Positions 16,981 through 28,633 are shown, numbered from the stretch's first letter. The stretch is 43,460 nucleotides of DNA from Caulobacteraceae bacterium (GCA_025450315.1 JANWHQ010000157.1:1-43460), one strand, 5' to 3'. The notes: generated from the letters alone by a model not told the origin. A program made the numbers and translations.

Positions 16981-17846
16981 CCCAGAAGCTCGGTGATCGC
17001 GTTGCGGGCGGCGGGGGCCAGGTCGGGGCGCTGCAGGGCGAAGGCCACGTTGGCCCGCAGCAGGCCGATCTTGTCCCCGCAATCGTAGGTGACGCCGTCG
17101 TACTCGTAGGCGTGGAAGGCCTGGGTCTGCATCAGCCGCACCATGGCGTCGGTGAGCTGGATCTCGCCGCCGGCGCCGCGATCCTGCGAGGCCAGCACCT
17201 CGAAGATCTCCGGCTGCAGGATGTAGCGGCCCGAGATGAACAGGTTCGAGGGCTCGGTCCCCGGAGGGGGCTTCTCGACCATGCCGGTCATGCGGTTCAG
17301 CCGGCCCTCGTGGCCGTCCAGCGCCACGATGCCGTATTTGTGCGCCTGGCCCTGGGGGCAGGGTTCGACCACGACCAGATTGCCGCCCACCTTGTCGTAG
17401 GCCTGCATCGCCTGGACCAGCGCGGGGACCTTGGCGTCCATCAGCATGTCCGGCAGCATCACCGCGAAGGGTTCGTCGCCCACCACCTCGCGGGCGCACC
17501 ATACCGCGTGGCCGAGCCCCAGCGGCTGCATCTGGCGCACGAAGCTCATCTCGCCCGGCCGGGCCAGCTCGTTCTGCAGGTCCTGCAGGATCTCGGTCTT
17601 GCCCTTGGCCTGCAGCAGGGCCTCGAGTTCGGGGTGGTAGTCGAAATAGTCCTCGATGGCCGACTGGCCGCGGCCGACGATGAAGACGAAGTGCTCGATG
17701 CCCGCCGCCCGCCCCTCGGCCACGATGTAGGACAGGATCGGGCGATCCACGACGTTGAGCAGGTTCTTGGCCGTGGTCTTGCCCACCGGCAGCACCCGGG
17801 TGCCCAACCCCGCGACCGGAAGGACGGCGATACGGACCCGCTTCAT
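16977..17846 (-). CDS. galU: UTP-glucose-1-phosphate uridylyltransferase
   Basis: Makes UDP-glucose from UTP and glucose-1-phosphate for LPS, exopolysaccharide and glucans. 289 residues, as expected. The nucleotide-binding N-terminus PVAGLGTRVLPVGKTTAKNLLNVVDRPIL is recognisable but departs from the family consensus FLPATK-PKEMLPVVDKP: the Glu and second Pro are replaced (AKNLLN). Later motifs agree well: GLGHAVWCAREVVGDEPFAVMLPD, GMVEKPP, SGRYILQPEIFEVL, GAGGEIQLTDAM and YDCGDKIG. A GAGG lies 6-7 nt before the ATG at 17846. It is 60 bp downstream of glmS on the same strand and likely co-transcribed. Confidence 0.92.
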   Translation of the reverse strand: MKRVRIAVLPVAGLGTRVLPVGKTTAKNLLNVVDRPILSYIVAEGRAAGIEHFVFIVGRGQSAIEDYFDYHPELEALLQAKGKTEILQDLQNELARPGEMSFVRQMQPLGLGHAVWCAREVVGDEPFAVMLPDMLMDAKVPALVQAMQAYDKVGGNLVVVEPCPQGQAHKYGIVALDGHEGRLNRMTGMVEKPPPGTEPSNLFISGRYILQPEIFEVLASQDRGAGGEIQLTDAMVRLMQTQAFHAYEYDGVTYDCGDKIGLLRANVAFALQRPDLAPAARNAITELLG

Positions 17847-17906
17847 CTGACCTCGCTCAAGCTTCAGGCCCCCTTAGAGGAGCCGAACGGCTCAGGCTAG
17901 GGCCGG

Positions 17907-19724
<1,818 letters not shown>

Positions 19725-19871
19725 GTCTGACGCCTCGCGTTCGGGGCCGGGCCGGAATCGCCGGTCGTCCCGGCCGCCATTATGAAACAGCGATGATTTG
19801 CGCTAGGCCTTCAGCATTCGCAAAGGGGCCTTGGGGCACAATCCCGGTTTCGGATCATTTCGCGAGCCAGC
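19725..19871. promoter_or_regulatory. Divergent glmS-glmM control region
   Basis: 147 bp with no gene. Weak promoter-like pairs can be drawn in both directions: for glmM TTCGCAA (19817-19823), 12 nt, GCACAATC (19836-19843); for glmS the same heptamer read as TTGCGAA, then GCGCAAATC 13 nt on. If real, the two promoters would share one -35 and compete. The match to the Caulobacter consensus is only partial. Confidence 0.3.
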
Positions 19872-21224
<1,353 letters not shown>

Positions 21225-21238
21225 GCGCAAGTCCGCCG

Positions 21239-21350
21239 TGCGTCCTTCGAGACGCCGTCTTCGCCGGCTCCTCAAGGATGACGACGGCGCCGACTGCATT
21301 GAATCGGTCATGGTGAGGAGCGCTCGCAAGAGCGCGTCTCGAACCACGCA
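21239..21350. repeat. Palindromic intergenic element, copy 3 of 3
   Basis: 112 bp in the convergent gap between glmM and rpmA, with the same outer TGCGTCCTTCGAGACGC arm and GCGTCTCGAACCACGCA return arm as copy 1. Its right sub-hairpin is GCGCTC-gcaa-GAGCGC, different in sequence from copy 2 but equally well paired. The left sub-hairpin is weak (GCCG/CGGC). Confidence 0.85.
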
Positions 21351-21423
21351 GGGTCGCTCCCAGCGCCGTTCTCCAAAATGCAGAAGCCGGGCTCACGGCT
21401 GAACCCGGCCTCGCGCACGCCCA

Positions 21424-21453
21424 AGGGTCCCCGCCTTGGCGGGGATGAGCGGA
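21424..21453. repeat. Hairpin repeat downstream of rpmA
   Basis: CCCCGCC-tt-GGCGGGG at 21429-21444 followed by GATGAGCGG. It resembles the hairpin arm found twice in the PII-metW gap (GCCGGGATGAGCGG). It lies 15 bp beyond the rpmA stop and may serve as a rho-independent-like stop, although there is no T-run. Confidence 0.5.
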
Positions 21454-21459
21454 TGTCAG

Positions 21460-21726
21460 TCAGGCCTTGGCTTCGGCCTCGACGATCGAGACGTAGGTCT
21501 TGTTGTCGCGCTTGGTGGTGAACTTCACCGAGCCGCCGGCCTTGGCGAACAGGGTGTGGTCGCGGCCGAGGCCGACATTGGTCCCGGGATGGAACTTGGT
21601 GCCGCGCTGGCGGACGATGATCTGGCCGGCGTTGAGGACTTCCCCGCCGAACGCCTTCACGCCCAGCCGCTGACCGGCTGAGTCGCGACCGTTGCGGGAC
21701 GACCCGCCGGACTTCTTGTGAGCCAT
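21460..21726 (-). CDS. rpmA: 50S ribosomal protein L27
   Basis: An 88-residue ribosomal protein whose N-terminus reaches the peptidyl-transferase centre. It starts [24 protein letters not shown], the family signature, followed by [34 protein letters not shown]. No cleavable N-terminal extension of the Firmicute type is present. It follows rplU by 17 bp in the conserved rplU-rpmA operon. Confidence 0.98.
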   Translation of the reverse strand: MAHKKSGGSSRNGRDSAGQRLGVKAFGGEVLNAGQIIVRQRGTKFHPGTNVGLGRDHTLFAKAGGSVKFTTKRDNKTYVSIVEAEAKA

Positions 21727-21743
21727 GACGCTCTCCTACGCTC

Positions 21744-22460
21744 TTACGCCTTGCCACCGTCGGCGGCGGGCTTCTTCTTGGCGGGGGCCTTCTTGGCCGG
21801 CGCCGCATCTTCGGTCTGGGCCGCCGCCTTCTTGGGGGCGGCCTTCTTGGCGGGGGCAGCCTCGGCCTTCGCGGCCGGAGCGGCTTCCGCGGTCTTGGCG
21901 GGGGCCTTCTTGGGAGTCGGCGCTGCCTTGGCCTCGGGAGCCGCCGCTTCCTCGGCCGGAGCCGGCGACTCCACGGCCGGAGCGGCGGCCTTCTTGGCGC
22001 GGGCCGGCTTGGGGCCCCCTTCGGCGACCGGCAGCAGGCTCGAGCCGGCCACCAGCGATTCCGCCAGGGTCTTCAGGTTGCGGGCGCGGGCCTTCAGCAC
22101 CGCCAGCGGGGTCAGGTCGACCTGGCCGTCCCAGCTCTCGGCGCCGCCGCCGCCGGCCACCGAGGTGACGCGCAGCACGCTCTCGAACTGGCGATGGCCG
22201 CGGGTGCGGCGATAGCCCTGGCGGCGGATCTTCTTGAAGATCTTGATCTTCTCGCCCTTGCGGGTCTCCACCAGGGTGGCCTTGACCAGGGCGCCTTCCA
22301 CCAGCGGCGCGCCCACGGTGACCGCGTCGCCTTCGCCGACCATCAGCACCTGGTCGAAGGCGACCTCCGCGCCCGGCTCGCCGGCCAGCTTCTCGACCAC
22401 CAGCATGTCGCCAGGGCGGACCCGGTATTGCTTTCCGCCGGTCTTGATCACCGCGTACAT
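21744..22460 (-). CDS. rplU: 50S ribosomal protein L21 with long Lys/Ala/Pro C-terminal tail
   Basis: The conserved L21 core occupies about the first 100 residues (MYAVIKTGGKQYRVRPGDMLVVEKL through KKIRRQGYRRTRGHRQ). It continues for about 135 more: a stretch with a predicted helix (VDLTPLAVLKARARNLKTLAESLV), then a low-complexity tail rich in AKKAP, AAPA and PAKK repeats like histone H1 C-termini. Ordinary L21 is about 103 residues; tails occur in other alphaproteobacteria but this is long (238 in total). AAGGA at 22473-22469 is 8 nt before the ATG at 22460, so that start is chosen over the ATG at 22466. It begins the rplU-rpmA operon. Confidence 0.95.
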   Translation of the reverse strand: MYAVIKTGGKQYRVRPGDMLVVEKLAGEPGAEVAFDQVLMVGEGDAVTVGAPLVEGALVKATLVETRKGEKIKIFKKIRRQGYRRTRGHRQFESVLRVTSVAGGGGAESWDGQVDLTPLAVLKARARNLKTLAESLVAGSSLLPVAEGGPKPARAKKAAAPAVESPAPAEEAAAPEAKAAPTPKKAPAKTAEAAPAAKAEAAPAKKAAPKKAAAQTEDAAPAKKAPAKKKPAADGGKA

Positions 22461-22530
22461 CGGCATCGTCCTTAGAAATTCCACTGGCCGCCGACGCCGC
22501 CGAGCGAACGGTGCGGCCCAGAAAAGCTTA

Positions 22531-22554
22531 CGCCCGCGAGCGGGCCCGCGGGCG
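22531..22554 (-). other. Hairpin at the 5' end of the rplU leader
   Basis: CGCCCGC (22531-22537) and GCGGGCG (22548-22554) form a 7-bp stem with a 10-nt loop, only a few bases after the predicted start of the rplU transcript. It could stabilise the message or be an L21 autoregulatory site; neither has been shown. Confidence 0.4.
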
Positions 22555-22564
22555 AGAGCGGTGA

Positions 22565-22592
22565 CTTATACGAGCGCGCGCTCCGAAGTCAA
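22565..22592 (-). promoter_or_regulatory. Strong predicted promoter of rplU-rpmA
   Basis: Minus-strand TTGACT (22592-22587), 16 nt, TATAAG (22570-22565), close to the general sigma-70 consensus and one of the best matches in the window. The start would be near 22558, giving a leader of about 98 nt. Confidence 0.6.
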
Positions 22593-22601
22593 CGAAGCTC
22601 T

Positions 22602-22665
22602 CCGCGCCATAAAGCGCGGGCGAGGGGTCGTCGGTCGGACGCGCGGGCGGGGGCCTTGCGGCCCC
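22602..22665 (-). terminator. Tandem hairpins between cspA-like gene and rplU promoter
   Basis: Two stems downstream of the cold-shock gene: GGGGCC-ttgc-GGCCCC (22650-22665, GCAA tetraloop on the transcript strand) and CCGCGC-cataaa-GCGCGG (22602-22619). Neither is followed by a T-run, so termination by this structure is only probable. Confidence 0.4.
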
Positions 22666-22678
22666 GCGCTCCGTGCGC

Positions 22679-22882
22679 TTAGAGCGCCTTCAGATTGACG
22701 GCGGCGGTGCGGCCGCGCTCGTTTTGCAGCTCATAGCTCAGGCGTTGGCCTTCGTTCAGGCCGCGCAGGCCAGCGCGTTCGACCGCCGAGATGTGCACGA
22801 ACACATCCTTGCCGCCGTCTTCGGGCTGGATGAAACCAAAACCTTTCGTGGCGTTGAACCACTTCACCGTGCCGTTCGCCAT
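22679..22882 (-). CDS. Cold-shock domain protein (CspA family)
   Basis: A 67-residue single cold-shock domain, an RNA chaperone that melts secondary structure. RNP1 KGFGFI is at 13-18 and RNP2 VFVHIS at 27-32, after the canonical MANGTVKWFNATKG. The C-terminus is RTAAVNLKAL. AAGGAAGAG lies about 9 nt before the ATG. The 189-bp space up to tlpA can hold a long structured leader typical of cold-shock genes; it has a GCCCGG/CCGGGC hairpin near 23040. Whether the gene is cold-induced cannot be told. Confidence 0.95.
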   Translation of the reverse strand: MANGTVKWFNATKGFGFIQPEDGGKDVFVHISAVERAGLRGLNEGQRLSYELQNERGRTAAVNLKAL

Positions 22883-23071
22883 AATTGGGCTCTTCCTTGT
22901 ACGATCGCTCCAGGCAGGGCGTCCGTCGTTGCAGACCCCCCGGTACACCTCAATTCCTGGACCGTTCGTTCGTCTTTGCGGCGCGCGGCCGCGCGGACCC
23001 TTGGGGTCGAAGTCTCGAGTTGCGCCAGCCTCATTGCCCGGGCAGGCCGGGCCGGTCAACAGCAAACCCAG

Positions 23072-23686
23072 CTAGCTCTTTTCGGCCAGCAAACGGTCGA
23101 CGATCTTGTCGGCCTGGCCGGTCGACCAGTCGGCTCCGCCCACCAGCCGGGCCCGTTCCTTGCCCGACCGATCGAAGAGCAGCGTGGTCGGCAGGCCCTC
23201 CGTCGGCGGCGTCAGGGCGAAGGCCAGGGCGTAGTCGCCGTGATAGAAAGCCAGGGGCGGCTTGTCGGCGATGAACGCCTTGGCCTTGGCGATGTCGGCT
23301 TCTCCCTTGTCCAGGCTGATCGGCAGCACCTTGACGCCCTTGCCGGCGTAGCGGGACTGCATCTGGGCCAGGGTCGGCATCTCCTTGACGCAGGGCGCGC
23401 ACCAGGTGGCCCAGAGGTTCACCACCACCACCTGGCCCCTGAATTCGGTCAGAGTCATCGGTTTGCCGTCCGGACCCTGGGCCTGCAGCGGCTGGGGCGT
23501 GGGCTTGTCGTCGACGACCAGCTTGGCCATCGGTCCGACGGCCAGGGCCTTCAGCCCGCCGCCGTGGGGTTTGAAGAGCAAGGCATAGCCGGCGTATAGA
23601 GCCGCCACCAAGACGATCAGCGCCAGCGCGACGATCGGCGCTTTGGACTTCCTGGCGGGCGTCCCGCCGCCTTGGGTTTCGCTCAT
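23072..23686 (-). CDS. tlpA: TlpA-like membrane-anchored thiol-disulfide oxidoreductase
   Basis: A 204-residue protein with a short cytoplasmic tail, one membrane anchor (about 17-37) and a periplasmic thioredoxin domain. The redox site WATWCAPC has Cys96 and Cys99. [18 protein letters not shown] and the cis-Pro region GLPTTLLFD match TlpA/ResA-type reductases that keep cytochrome c or copper-site cysteines reduced. The usual downstream ccm genes are not here. The ATG at 23686 begins MSETQGGG; its first base touches the argH ATG on the other strand (CATATG). In other alphaproteobacteria tlpA is also divergent from argH. Confidence 0.92.
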   Translation of the reverse strand: MSETQGGGTPARKSKAPIVALALIVLVAALYAGYALLFKPHGGGLKALAVGPMAKLVVDDKPTPQPLQAQGPDGKPMTLTEFRGQVVVVNLWATWCAPCVKEMPTLAQMQSRYAGKGVKVLPISLDKGEADIAKAKAFIADKPPLAFYHGDYALAFALTPPTEGLPTTLLFDRSGKERARLVGGADWSTGQADKIVDRLLAEKS

Positions 23687-25174
23687 ATGACCGACGACGC
23701 CTCCGATAAGCACCCGGCAGAGCCTGGCGCGGCCGGGCGGCGGGCCCATGGTCAAGCCCCGAGCGAGGGGGAAGGTCAAGCCCGGGGGCAGGCCCAGGGG
23801 CAGGCGATGTGGGGCGGCCGGTTCTCCGAGCGGCCCGACGAGCTGATGCAGGCGATCAACGTCTCCATCGGCTTCGACCGGCGCCTAGCGGCCCAGGACA
23901 TCCTGGGCTCCAAGGCCCATGCCGCCATGCTGGCCCGCCAGGGGATGATCTCCAGGGACGACGAGGCCCGCATCCAGGAGGGCCTCGGCCGCATCGCCGC
24001 CGAAATCGAGTCGGGCGAATTCCCCTTCCGCGAGGCGTTCGAGGACATCCACATGAACGTGGAGGCGCGCCTCACCGAGCTGATCGGCCCGGCGGCGGGG
24101 CGGCTGCACACGGCCCGCTCGCGCAACGACCAGGTGGCGCTGGACCTCAGGCTCTGGGTCCGCGACGCCTGCGACCGAACTGCAGCCCAGCTCAGGACCC
24201 TGCAAATTACGCTGCTGGCCCAGGCCGAGGCCCATTCGGACGCCTTGATGCCAGGGTTCACCCACCTGCAGCCGGCCCAGCCGGTCACCTTCGGCCACCA
24301 CATGATGGCCTATGTCGAGATGTTCGGCCGCGACGCCGCGCGCTTCGCGGACGCGCGCGCGCGGATGAATGAAAGTCCGCTGGGCTCGGCGGCCCTGGCC
24401 GGCACCGCCTTTCCGATCGACCGGCAGGCGACCGCCAAGGCCCTGGGCTTCGAACGGCCGATGGCCAATTCCCTGGACGGGGTCTCCGACCGCGACTTCG
24501 CCCTGGAAGCCCTGTCGGCCGCCTCGATCTGCATGATCCACCTGTCGCGGATCGCCGAGGAGATCGTGCTGTGGACCACGCCCCAGTTCGGGTTCGTGGC
24601 CCTGTCGGACGCCTTCACCACCGGCTCCTCGATCATGCCGCAGAAGCGCAACCCCGACGCCGCCGAGCTGGTGCGCGGCAAGACGGGCCGGGTGCTGGGC
24701 GCCCTGACCTCGCTGGCGGTGACGATGAAGGGTTTGCCCCTGGCCTATGGAAAGGACATGCAGGAGGACAAGGAGCCGGTGTTCGACGCCTTCGACGCGC
24801 TGGAGCTGTCGCTGAAGGCCATGGCCGGCATGGTCGCCGACATGAAACCGGACACCGAGCGCATGGCCGCCGCGGCCGGCGCCGGCTTCTCCACCGCCAC
24901 CGACCTCGCCGATTGGTTGGTGCGCAAGCTGGACCTGCCGTTCCGCGAGGCGCACCATGTGGCGGGCGCCGCGGTGAAACGGGCCGAGGGGCTGGGGCTC
25001 GGCCTGGACGAGCTGCCGATCGAGGAATTCCAGCGGCTCGAACCCAGGATCACCGCCGACGTTTACCAGGTGCTCACGGCCAAGGCCTCGGCCGCCAGCC
25101 GGTCGAGCTACGGCGGGACGGCGCCCGAGCAGGTGCAGGCCCGCATCGCGCAATGGAAGGAGCGCCTGAGATGA
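23687..25174 (+). CDS. argH: Argininosuccinate lyase
   Basis: Splits argininosuccinate into arginine and fumarate, the last step of arginine synthesis. The catalytic core [14 protein letters not shown] starts at residue 41; the fumarase/aspartase signature [15 protein letters not shown] and the [18 protein letters not shown] segment are intact. The 40 residues before the core are low complexity (GQA and EG repeats), unusual for ArgH. If translation begins at the ATG at 23807 instead, the protein is 455 residues, the family norm, and a 120-bp gap opens in front of tlpA. I give the upstream start with that caveat. It overlaps the lipoprotein gene by 4 bp. Confidence 0.94.
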   Translation: MTDDASDKHPAEPGAAGRRAHGQAPSEGEGQARGQAQGQAMWGGRFSERPDELMQAINVSIGFDRRLAAQDILGSKAHAAMLARQGMISRDDEARIQEGLGRIAAEIESGEFPFREAFEDIHMNVEARLTELIGPAAGRLHTARSRNDQVALDLRLWVRDACDRTAAQLRTLQITLLAQAEAHSDALMPGFTHLQPAQPVTFGHHMMAYVEMFGRDAARFADARARMNESPLGSAALAGTAFPIDRQATAKALGFERPMANSLDGVSDRDFALEALSAASICMIHLSRIAEEIVLWTTPQFGFVALSDAFTTGSSIMPQKRNPDAAELVRGKTGRVLGALTSLAVTMKGLPLAYGKDMQEDKEPVFDAFDALELSLKAMAGMVADMKPDTERMAAAAGAGFSTATDLADWLVRKLDLPFREAHHVAGAAVKRAEGLGLGLDELPIEEFQRLEPRITADVYQVLTAKASAASRSSYGGTAPEQVQARIAQWKERLR

Positions 25175-25539
25175 TCGCCCGGAGACCCGCCTGCATTGGG
25201 GCCCTCGCGCTCGCGGCGCTGACCGCCCTGGCCCTCGCCGGCTGCGGCAAGGAGGGCGAGCTGCAGCGCCCCTCCCCGCTGATCGGCCATGGGACCCAGG
25301 CCGACGCGCAGACCCGCGCCCGCCAGGCCGCCGAGGCCGACGCCCGTCAGAACGCCGGCAAGATCTCCGATCCCCAGGCGCCGGAATCGGCCGACGAGGT
25401 GCGCAACGCCGGCTCGGTGCTGCCGCCCCCGCCGCCGCTGAACGGCTCCCCGATCGCCGGGGTGGCCTCCCAGCCCAACGAGGGCCCGCCGCCCGGCGGC
25501 CTGCCCGACCCGATGCACCCGGCCACCGTTCCGCGATGA
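25171..25539 (+). CDS. LptM-like small lipoprotein with Pro-rich tail
   Basis: 122 residues. A lipoprotein signal peptide ends in the lipobox LALAGC; the acylated Cys is followed by GKEGELQRP, which recalls the LptM/YifL pattern CGxKGPLxxP. LptM in E. coli helps mature the LPS translocon LptD, and its gene neighbours dapF/lysA-type genes in many proteobacteria, so position before lysA agrees. The rest is an Ala/Gln-rich, then Pro/Gly-rich tail with PPPPPPL and GPPPGGLP. It is locked between argH and lysA by 4-bp overlaps on both sides. The LptM link is a motif and context inference. Confidence 0.75.
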   Translation: MIARRPACIGALALAALTALALAGCGKEGELQRPSPLIGHGTQADAQTRARQAAEADARQNAGKISDPQAPESADEVRNAGSVLPPPPPLNGSPIAGVASQPNEGPPPGGLPDPMHPATVPR

Positions 25540-26822
25540 ACCACTTCGAGGCTCGCGCGGGCGAGCTTCACTGCGAAGATGTTCCCTTGCGGCGCATCGC
25601 CCAGCAGGTCGGCACGCCCGTCTATGTCTATTCCACGGCGACGCTGAGCCGGCACTTCACCGTGTTCCAGGGCGCCTTCGCGCCGCGCGCGGTCGAGGTC
25701 GCCTATGCGGTCAAGGCCAATTCCAATCTCTCGGTGCTGGCCACCCTGGCGCGGCTGGGCGCGGGCGCCGACACCGTCTCGCAAGGCGAGATCCTGCGGG
25801 CCCTGAAGGCCGGCGTTCCGGTCGGCAAGGTGGTGTTCTCCGGCGCCGGCAAGACCCGCGCCGAGCTGGCGTTCGCCCTGGCCGCGGGGGTCGGCCAGAT
25901 CAATGTGGAGTCCGAGCCCGAACTCGACGCCCTGATCCAGATCGCGCGGGAGCTGGGCGTGCAGCCGGCCATGGCCATCCGGGTCAATCCCGACGTCGGC
26001 GCCGGCGGCCATGCCAAGATCTCCACCGGCAAGGCCGAGAACAAGTTCGGCGTCTCGCTCGGCGAGGCCGTCCGCCTCTACGCCAGGGCGGCCGGGAGCG
26101 GGGCGGTGCGCCCCGTGGCCCTGGCCTGCCACGTCGGCAGCCAGATCACCGACCTGCAGCCCTTGGAGGACGCCTACCGCACCCTGCGCGTCCTGACCGA
26201 GCAGCTGCGCGGACAGGGCATCCCCGTGGCCAAGCTCGACCTCGGCGGCGGGCTCGGAGTGCCCTATTTCAACCAGCCCGCGCCGCCGCCGCCGTCGGCC
26301 CTGGCCGAGGCGGTGAACCGGGTCTTCGAAGGCTTCGACATCGCCCTGACCTTCGAGCCCGGCCGGGTGATCGCCGCCAACGCCGGGGTGCTGGTCTCCG
26401 AGGTGATCCACGTCCACCACCGGCCCGAGGGCCGGCGCTTCCTGGTGCTGGACGCGGCCATGAACGACCTGATCCGCCCGGCCATGTACGACGCCTATCA
26501 CGACATCCGCCCGGTGACGGCCGCCGCCCCCGACGCGCCGCTGTTGCCCTACGACGTGGTGGGCCCGATCTGCGAGACCGGCGACACCTTCACCCGCGGC
26601 CGCCTGCTGCCCGAGCTGAAGGCCCGCGACCTGGTGGCCTTCATGTCGGCGGGCGCCTATGGCGCGGTGATGTCCAGCGAATACAACACCCGCCCCCTGG
26701 TCCCCGAGGTGCTGGTCAACGGCGCGCAGTTCGCGGTGGTGCGTCCCCGACCGACCTACGAGGAGATGCTGGGTCGCGAGCCCTTGGCGCCGTGGCTGGA
26801 GTTGGACGGAGCCTCGCCTTGA
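25536..26822 (+). CDS. lysA: Diaminopimelate decarboxylase
   Basis: PLP enzyme converting meso-diaminopimelate to lysine. 428 residues, fold-type III. The PLP lysine is Lys60 in EVAYAVKANSN. Conserved ALCHVGSQI-like LACHVGSQITDL, LDLGGGLGVPY, EPGRVIAANAG and the C-terminal dimer-site GPICETGDTF and SAGAYGAVMSSEYN are all present. The ATG at 25536 overlaps the lipoprotein stop. It ends the argH-lipoprotein-lysA operon; murJ starts 34 bp on and may be read through. Confidence 0.97.
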   Translation: MNHFEARAGELHCEDVPLRRIAQQVGTPVYVYSTATLSRHFTVFQGAFAPRAVEVAYAVKANSNLSVLATLARLGAGADTVSQGEILRALKAGVPVGKVVFSGAGKTRAELAFALAAGVGQINVESEPELDALIQIARELGVQPAMAIRVNPDVGAGGHAKISTGKAENKFGVSLGEAVRLYARAAGSGAVRPVALACHVGSQITDLQPLEDAYRTLRVLTEQLRGQGIPVAKLDLGGGLGVPYFNQPAPPPPSALAEAVNRVFEGFDIALTFEPGRVIAANAGVLVSEVIHVHHRPEGRRFLVLDAAMNDLIRPAMYDAYHDIRPVTAAAPDAPLLPYDVVGPICETGDTFTRGRLLPELKARDLVAFMSAGAYGAVMSSEYNTRPLVPEVLVNGAQFAVVRPRPTYEEMLGREPLAPWLELDGASP

Positions 26823-26856
26823 CCCTCGGCGGCGGGTCAGCGTACGGCCGCTTCGG

Positions 26857-28542
26857 ATGATCGTCCCCGCGCCCGCCTCTTCCGCCAAGCCGCAGGGCTC
26901 GGGCCTGATCCGGTCCTCGATGATCTATTCCGGCCTGACCCTGGTCAGCCGGCTGATGGGCTTCGTGCGCGACCTGGTGATCTCCTACGCCATGGGGGCC
27001 AGCGCCACCTTCGCGGCCGACGCCTTCAACACCGCCTTCGCCTTCCCCAACCTGTTCCGCCGCATCTTCGCCGAGGGCGCCTTCGCGGCCGCCTTTGTGC
27101 CGGCCTATTCCCGCTCGCTGGAGCAGGACGGCGAGGAGACCGCCGACATCCTGGCCGCCGACGCCATGGCCCTGCTGGCCGCGGTGACCCTGGCGCTGTC
27201 GACGCTGTTCGCCCTGGCCATGCCGTGGCTGATGTACGTGATCGCGCCCGGCTTCGCGAAGATCCCGGCCAAGTTCCACCTGGCCATCGTGCTGACCCAG
27301 ATCACCATCTGGTACCTGCCCTGCATGGCGATCTACGCGCACCTGTCGGGGGTGCTGAACGCCAGGAACCGCTTCATCCTGTCGGCCGGCGCGCCGATCC
27401 TCCTGAACATCTGGACCCTGGTGACGGTGCTGCCGACCCACACGCCGGCCGGGGCGGCGACCTGGGCCTCCTGGGGGGTGCTGTTCGCAGGGGTCTCGCA
27501 GGCGCTGCTTCTGATGTGGGGGGTGAAGAAGTCGGGCGCCCAGGTGCACTGGCGGCTGCCGCGGATCACCCCCGAGATCGTCGCCCTGATCCGGCGCGCG
27601 GTGCCGGGGGCCCTGGCGGCCAGCGCCATCCAGGTGAACATCTTCATCTCCGGCATCCTGGTGTCCCAGGTCAACGGCGCGCGCTCGTGGCTGGCGGTGG
27701 CCGACCGGCTCTACCAGCTGCCGCTGGGCCTCGTGGGCGTGGCCATCGGCGTGGCGCTCCTGCCGCGACTGTCGCGGGCGGTGCACGCCTCCGACGGCTC
27801 CGGCGCCCAGAGCGCCATGGACGAGGCGGTCACCTTCGCCATGGCCCTGACCCTGCCGGCCGCCGCCGCCCTGATCGCCATCCCCGAGTTCCTGATCGAC
27901 GGGCTCTACACCCGGGGCGAGTTCACCCACCTGGACGCCGTGCAGACCGGGCGGGCGCTGTTCTACTACGGCATCGGCACCCCGGCCTTCGTGCTGGCCC
28001 AGCTCTATTCGCGGGCGTTCTTCGCCCGCCAGGACACCCGCTCGCCGATGATTTTCGCCCTCGTCTCGGTGGCCGTGAACATCGGGGTGGGCGTGAGCCT
28101 GGTCTATTGGGTGGGGTTCTGGGGCATCGCCGCGGCGACGGCCGTGGCCGCCTGGCTGAACGTCGGCCAGATGGCCTTCACCCTGGCCCGGCGCGGGCAC
28201 TACCGGCCGAGCCGCAGGGCCTGGTCCCGGCTGATCCGCATCCTGCTGGCCAGCTTGGCGCTGGGACTCGTGCTGGCGGGGATCCAGGCCTTCCGGCCGC
28301 AGCTCCAGGGCGCGTTCTCCGGCTTCCACCTCGGCCATCATCTGGTGGGGGCCAAGGAGCTGGCGATCGTCCTGACCTGCCTGGTCGGCGGGGCTCTCTA
28401 TCCGCCGCTGTTGTTCGCCTTCGGCGGCCTGAGGCTCGCCGAAGTGAAGGCGGCGCTGCGCCGCCAGCCCCGTGCGCCCAGCCTGGACCAGGAGATCGAG
28501 GAGGATCTCGGCAAGACCCCCGCCGGCCCCGACTTGCTGTGA
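26857..28542 (+). CDS. murJ: Lipid II flippase MurJ
   Basis: Inner-membrane flippase moving lipid II to the periplasm for peptidoglycan synthesis. 561 residues with about 14 hydrophobic segments. The MOP-superfamily N-terminus LVSRLMGFVRDLVISYAMG, then AFNTAFAFPNLFRRIFAEGAFAAAFVPAYSR, carries the conserved Arg residues needed for lipid II. The C-terminus is a hydrophilic tail with QEIEEDLGK. It follows lysA by 34 bp, and trpS begins 135 bp later. Confidence 0.95.
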   Translation: MIVPAPASSAKPQGSGLIRSSMIYSGLTLVSRLMGFVRDLVISYAMGASATFAADAFNTAFAFPNLFRRIFAEGAFAAAFVPAYSRSLEQDGEETADILAADAMALLAAVTLALSTLFALAMPWLMYVIAPGFAKIPAKFHLAIVLTQITIWYLPCMAIYAHLSGVLNARNRFILSAGAPILLNIWTLVTVLPTHTPAGAATWASWGVLFAGVSQALLLMWGVKKSGAQVHWRLPRITPEIVALIRRAVPGALAASAIQVNIFISGILVSQVNGARSWLAVADRLYQLPLGLVGVAIGVALLPRLSRAVHASDGSGAQSAMDEAVTFAMALTLPAAAALIAIPEFLIDGLYTRGEFTHLDAVQTGRALFYYGIGTPAFVLAQLYSRAFFARQDTRSPMIFALVSVAVNIGVGVSLVYWVGFWGIAAATAVAAWLNVGQMAFTLARRGHYRPSRRAWSRLIRILLASLALGLVLAGIQAFRPQLQGAFSGFHLGHHLVGAKELAIVLTCLVGGALYPPLLFAFGGLRLAEVKAALRRQPRAPSLDQEIEEDLGKTPAGPDLL

Positions 28543-28633
28543 CCGGCCGGTGAGGCTATCAGCCGCCCATGGATCGGAACCTACCCTCCATGCGGCGATG
28601 GCGGAGCCGGAGCGCCCTTTAGAACGCCTCCGC

